Under the pieces are notes generated by a model. That model ran no database searches, was not told where the DNA came from, and saw only the letters and a program-made list of their open reading frames with translations. Positions 61,654 through 64,000 of a stretch of DNA of 64,000 nt are shown here, piece after piece. The translations under genes were made by a program, and so were the position numbers. Origin of the DNA: Streptomyces qinzhouensis (GTDB taxonomy: Bacteria; Actinomycetota; Actinomycetes; Streptomycetales; Streptomycetaceae); assembly GCF_007856155.1 (NCBI RefSeq), contig NZ_CP042266.1, positions 1,054,001 through 1,118,000 on the forward strand. Direction: 5' to 3'. Each line of letters opens with the position of its first letter. Positions within the stretch are counted from its first letter, which is position 1.

Positions 61654-62721
61654 TCAAGCGGCTTGGGTGAGCTGCTCGGTAGTCAGGTCGGGGCGCGGGA
61701 GATGGCGGTAGATCTCGCGGACGACGAACCGTTTGAGGCAGCGGATGATGTCCTTCTTGGCCATGCCTTGGGCGGTGCGTCGGGCGACGTACTCGCGGGT
61801 GCGCTGGTCGTAGCGCATGCGGACCAGCACGATGGTGTGCAGGGCCCGGTTGGCCTGCCGATCGCCTCCCCGGTTGAGCCGGTGCCTGTGTGTGCGGCCC
61901 GAGGAGGCCGGGACCGGGGCAGCCGCGCACAGGTGGGCGAAGGACGCCTCCGAGCGTAGGCGCTCGGGGTTGTCGCCCACCGTAGTCAGCAACTGGCCCG
62001 CGGTTTCGGGGCCGACACCGGGAAGGGCGATCAGCCTGGGTGCGGCCTGGGTGACCAGTGGACCGAGGTCCGCGTCCGCCTCGGTGATCTCTTCGCACAG
62101 CCGCTGGTGGCGGCGGGCCAGGCGTCGCAGCGTGACTCTGGCCGCGTGCTCGGGGTCGGCGATGTCGCCGGCTGGGCGGGACCGGGCCAGGGTGTCGATC
62201 AGCTCGCCGGTGGCCAGGCCCCGCAGCTTCTCGCGGACGGCCGCGGGTGCCGTCACGATGAGGTTGCGGATCTGGTTGATGGTCTGTGTGCGGGCCTTGA
62301 CCGCCGAGCTGCGGGCTACCCGCAGGGTGCGGATGGCCTCCACGATGCCGTTGCGGGTCTTCGGGGTGCCCGAGGCCCGGCCGGAGAGCACGGCGGTGGC
62401 GGCGGCGTAGGCGTCCACGGGATCGGACTTGCCGTTGTCCCGGCGGGCTTTGCGGTCGGGGCGGTCGACCTCGACGATGGTGATGCCGTCGGCGGTCAGG
62501 AAGCGGGCGATCCCGGCTCCGTAGGCGCCCGTGCCCTCCAGGCCCACCGCGAGCAGTTCGCCGTGCGAGCGCAGCCAGTCCAGCAGCTTGCGGTAGCCGT
62601 CCGGTGTGGTGGGGAACGCGGCGGTGGCCAGGTGCCGGCCGACCGTGTCGATCACTGCGGCCTGGTGGAGGTCCGTGTGGGTGTCGATGCCGCCGATGAC
62701 GGCTATCTCGTCTGCTGCCAT
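61654..62721 (-). CDS. IS110-family transposase (DEDD/serine recombinase)
   Basis: The 355-residue product has an N-terminal RuvC-like DEDD domain with Asp13 (GIDTHTD), Glu62 (GLEGTGAYG) and Asp100/Asp103 (KSDPVDAY), then the C-terminal Tnp_20 domain: LPGVGPETAGQLLTTVGD and PVPASSGRTHRHRLNRGGDRQANRALH, with the putative catalytic Ser at 273 or 274. It appears full length and unmutated, so it may be active. ATG 62721 is preferred; an in-frame codon at 62952 lies in the RNA region. Confidence 0.95.
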   Translation of the reverse strand: MAADEIAVIGGIDTHTDLHQAAVIDTVGRHLATAAFPTTPDGYRKLLDWLRSHGELLAVGLEGTGAYGAGIARFLTADGITIVEVDRPDRKARRDNGKSDPVDAYAAATAVLSGRASGTPKTRNGIVEAIRTLRVARSSAVKARTQTINQIRNLIVTAPAAVREKLRGLATGELIDTLARSRPAGDIADPEHAARVTLRRLARRHQRLCEEITEADADLGPLVTQAAPRLIALPGVGPETAGQLLTTVGDNPERLRSEASFAHLCAAAPVPASSGRTHRHRLNRGGDRQANRALHTIVLVRMRYDQRTREYVARRTAQGMAKKDIIRCLKRFVVREIYRHLPRPDLTTEQLTQAA

Positions 62722-62768
62722 GCTGGAGCCTGGTGTCCTTCCGTGGCGTGTGTCTGGGAGGGCACGTG

Positions 62769-62943
62769 CCGGTCGGGCAGACGGACAAGACAGTGATGGG
62801 ACCTTTGGCCGGGCTCCTATGAAGTCACAGATGCCCGACCGGTCACGCGCGCTGTGGCTCCGCCCGGACAGCCGACGAATCCCGTGAAGGACAGCCGAAG
62901 CGCCAGTCAGACCTGGAGTCAGGCCGCCGAGCGGAGCCACAGC
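62769..62943 (-). ncRNA. candidate bridge RNA of the IS110-family element
   Basis: Two long perfect stems are visible on the minus strand. Stem 1 is GCTGTGGCTCCGC (62943-62931) with its complement at 62863-62851, enclosing 67 bases. Stem 2 is CCGGTCGGGCA (62842-62832) with 62779-62769, enclosing 52 bases. The loop of stem 1 contains TCCAGGTCTGAC, the same 12 bases as the thrS 3' end. The loop of stem 2 has ATAGGAGC, which matches the right end, and CATCACTGTC, the reverse complement of the left end. This is the target-loop/donor-loop plan of IS110 bridge RNAs. Confidence 0.75.
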
Positions 62944-62954
62944 AATCATCACTG

Positions 62955-64000
62955 TCAGACCTGGACGCGGTCCGAGACCACCTGGGCCAGCTTCGCCAGC
63001 GCCTGCTCGCGCGGGACGCCGTTCTCCTGGGAACCGTCGCGGTAGCGGAAGGAGACCGTCCCGGCGTTCATGTCGTCGTCACCGACGATGATCATGAACG
63101 GCACCTTGAGCTTCTGGTGGTTCCTGATCTTCTTCTGCATCCGGTCGGACGAGGCGTCCACCTCGACCCGCAGACCGATCTTCTTGGCATCGGCGGCGAA
63201 GCCCTGCAGATACTCGACATGGGCGTCGCCGATCGGGATGCCGACGGCCTGCACCGGGGCGAGCCACGGCGGCATGGCGCCCGCGTAGTGCTCGAGCAGC
63301 ACCGCGAAGAACCGCTCGATGGAGCCGAACAGCGCCCGGTGGATCATGACCGGCCGCTGCCGTGAGCCATCGGGGGAGGTGTACTCCAGGTTGAACCGCT
63401 CGGGCAGGTTGAAGTCGAGCTGGATCGTCGACATCTGCCAGGTGCGGCCGATGGCGTCCCGGGCCTGGACGGAGATCTTCGGGCCGTAGAAGGCGGCGCC
63501 GCCCGGGTCGGGGGTGAGCGGCAGCCCCTGCTTCTCGGCGACCTGGCGAAGGACCTCGGTGGCCTCTTCCCAGGTGTCGTCCGAGCCGACGTACTTCTCC
63601 GGGTCCTTGGTGGAGAGCTCCAGATAGAAGTCGGTCAGACCGTAGTCGCGGAGCAGGTTGAGGACGAAGGTGAGGGTACGGTCCAGCTCCTCGGCCATCT
63701 GCTCACGGGTGCAGTAGATGTGCGCGTCGTCCTGGGTGAAGCCGCGGGCCCGGGTCAGCCCGTGCACGACACCCGACTTCTCGTAGCGGTAGACCGTGCC
63801 GAACTCGAACAGCCGCAGCGGCAGTTCGCGGTACGAGCGGCCCCGCGCGTCGAAGATCAGATTGTGCATCGGGCAGTTCATGGGCTTGAGGTAGTAGTCC
63901 GTACCCCCGTCGAGCTGCATGGGGGGGTACATGCCCTCGGCGTACCAGTCGAGGTGGCCGCTCTTCTCGAAGAGGGCGCCCTTGGTGGCGTGCGGGGTGT
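62955..64000 (-). CDS. thrS: threonyl-tRNA synthetase (5' part missing)
   Basis: ThrS charges tRNA-Thr. About 347 C-terminal residues are in the window. The class II core is visible with the zinc Cys in KPMNCPMHN, motif 2 around [35 protein letters not shown], motif 3 around [21 protein letters not shown], and the anticodon domain ending VVSDRVQV. The last stop (62957-62955) lies at the insertion-sequence junction: its T is in the shared CT and its GA would come from the element. Confidence 0.96.
   Translation of the reverse strand, partial: TPHATKGALFEKSGHLDWYAEGMYPPMQLDGGTDYYLKPMNCPMHNLIFDARGRSYRELPLRLFEFGTVYRYEKSGVVHGLTRARGFTQDDAHIYCTREQMAEELDRTLTFVLNLLRDYGLTDFYLELSTKDPEKYVGSDDTWEEATEVLRQVAEKQGLPLTPDPGGAAFYGPKISVQARDAIGRTWQMSTIQLDFNLPERFNLEYTSPDGSRQRPVMIHRALFGSIERFFAVLLEHYAGAMPPWLAPVQAVGIPIGDAHVEYLQGFAADAKKIGLRVEVDASSDRMQKKIRNHQKLKVPFMIIVGDDDMNAGTVSFRYRDGSQENGVPREQALAKLAQVVSDRVQV

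Larger units (their letters stand above)
61641..62958 (-). mobile_element. IS110-family insertion sequence (about 1.3 kb)
   Basis: The element holds one transposase gene and a structured 5' non-coding part. Ends are inferred from the guide matches, not from terminal inverted repeats, which IS110 elements lack. The minus-strand left end begins GACAGTGATG after a CT at 62958-62957; the right end finishes ATAGGAG before a CT at 61640-61639. The 5' position of the non-coding RNA puts it in the IS110 group rather than the IS1111 group. It sits between thrS and the potassium channel. Confidence 0.75.

Noticed and set aside
61484..62788. A 434-residue frame overlapping the transposase
   Set aside because: It is Arg/Pro/His-rich and out of frame with the transposase, typical of a shadow frame. 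It is useful only for showing how thrS would read if the element were removed.

Overview
The window is core chromosome from a Streptomyces species or a very close relative. The base composition is very GC-rich, many genes start with GTG or TTG, and the gene order is the conserved Streptomyces one. A BldD gene, an sIHF gene and a dispersed repeat of a kind I associate with Streptomyces intergenic DNA are also present. Almost every long open frame lying opposite these genes is a GC-bias shadow.

Layout, left to right. (1) 1-6.6 kb: metK (cut by the window edge), coaBC, rpoZ, gmk and sIHF, then a 24-bp tandem repeat. (2) 4.6-14.9 kb, minus strand: the pyrimidine operon pyrR-pyrB-pyrC-(PH-like membrane protein)-carA-carB-pyrD-pyrF, many genes overlapping by 4-8 bases, with a PyrR-type RNA hairpin that covers the pyrR ribosome binding site. 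(3) 15.1-15.6 kb, plus strand: bldD with its own BldD box in the promoter. (4) 16.1-26 kb, minus strand: nusB, efp, an M24 peptidase-like gene, a P-loop kinase-like gene, and the shikimate cluster aroE/aroC-aroK-aroB-aroQ with mltG upstream. (5) 26-31 kb: ruvX, alaS, two small membrane-protein genes and rpsD, divergent from a DUF2470/heme-utilisation-like gene across an iron box. (6) 31.8-39 kb: rarA, a vitamin K epoxide reductase-family gene, hisS, a metallo-beta-lactamase-fold gene, a cyclophilin and a DUF349 protein. (7) 39-50.9 kb, minus strand: relA, apt, secF, secD, yajC, ruvB, ruvA, ruvC, yebC, pdxT, pdxS. (8) 51-55.4 kb, minus strand: a LemA-like gene, then pimA, a PatA-like acyltransferase and a phosphatidylinositol-phosphate synthase. 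(9) 55.9-64 kb: an EF-G-like GTPase, an unknown membrane protein, a HIT protein, a small potassium channel, an IS110-family element, and thrS (cut by the window edge).

Much of the right half follows the actinobacterial order also known from mycobacteria (relA-apt-secF/D-yajC-ruvB/A/C-yebC-pdxT/S-pimA-acyltransferase-pgsA-HIT-thrS). The clearly mobile piece is the 1.3-kb IS110-family element next to thrS.

The most interesting structure is the non-coding 5' part of that element. It folds as two large stem-loops of about 175 nt. The first loop repeats 12 bases of the adjoining thrS 3' end. The second loop carries an 8-base copy of one element end and a 10-base reverse complement of the other. 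This is the layout expected of an IS110 bridge RNA, with CT as the likely core. If the model is right, the element inserted at the last codon of thrS and now supplies two bases of its stop codon. Other regulatory signals worth attention are the PyrR hairpin, the BldD box, the iron box between rpsD and the DUF2470 gene, and an 18-bp perfect inverted repeat between two divergent genes.
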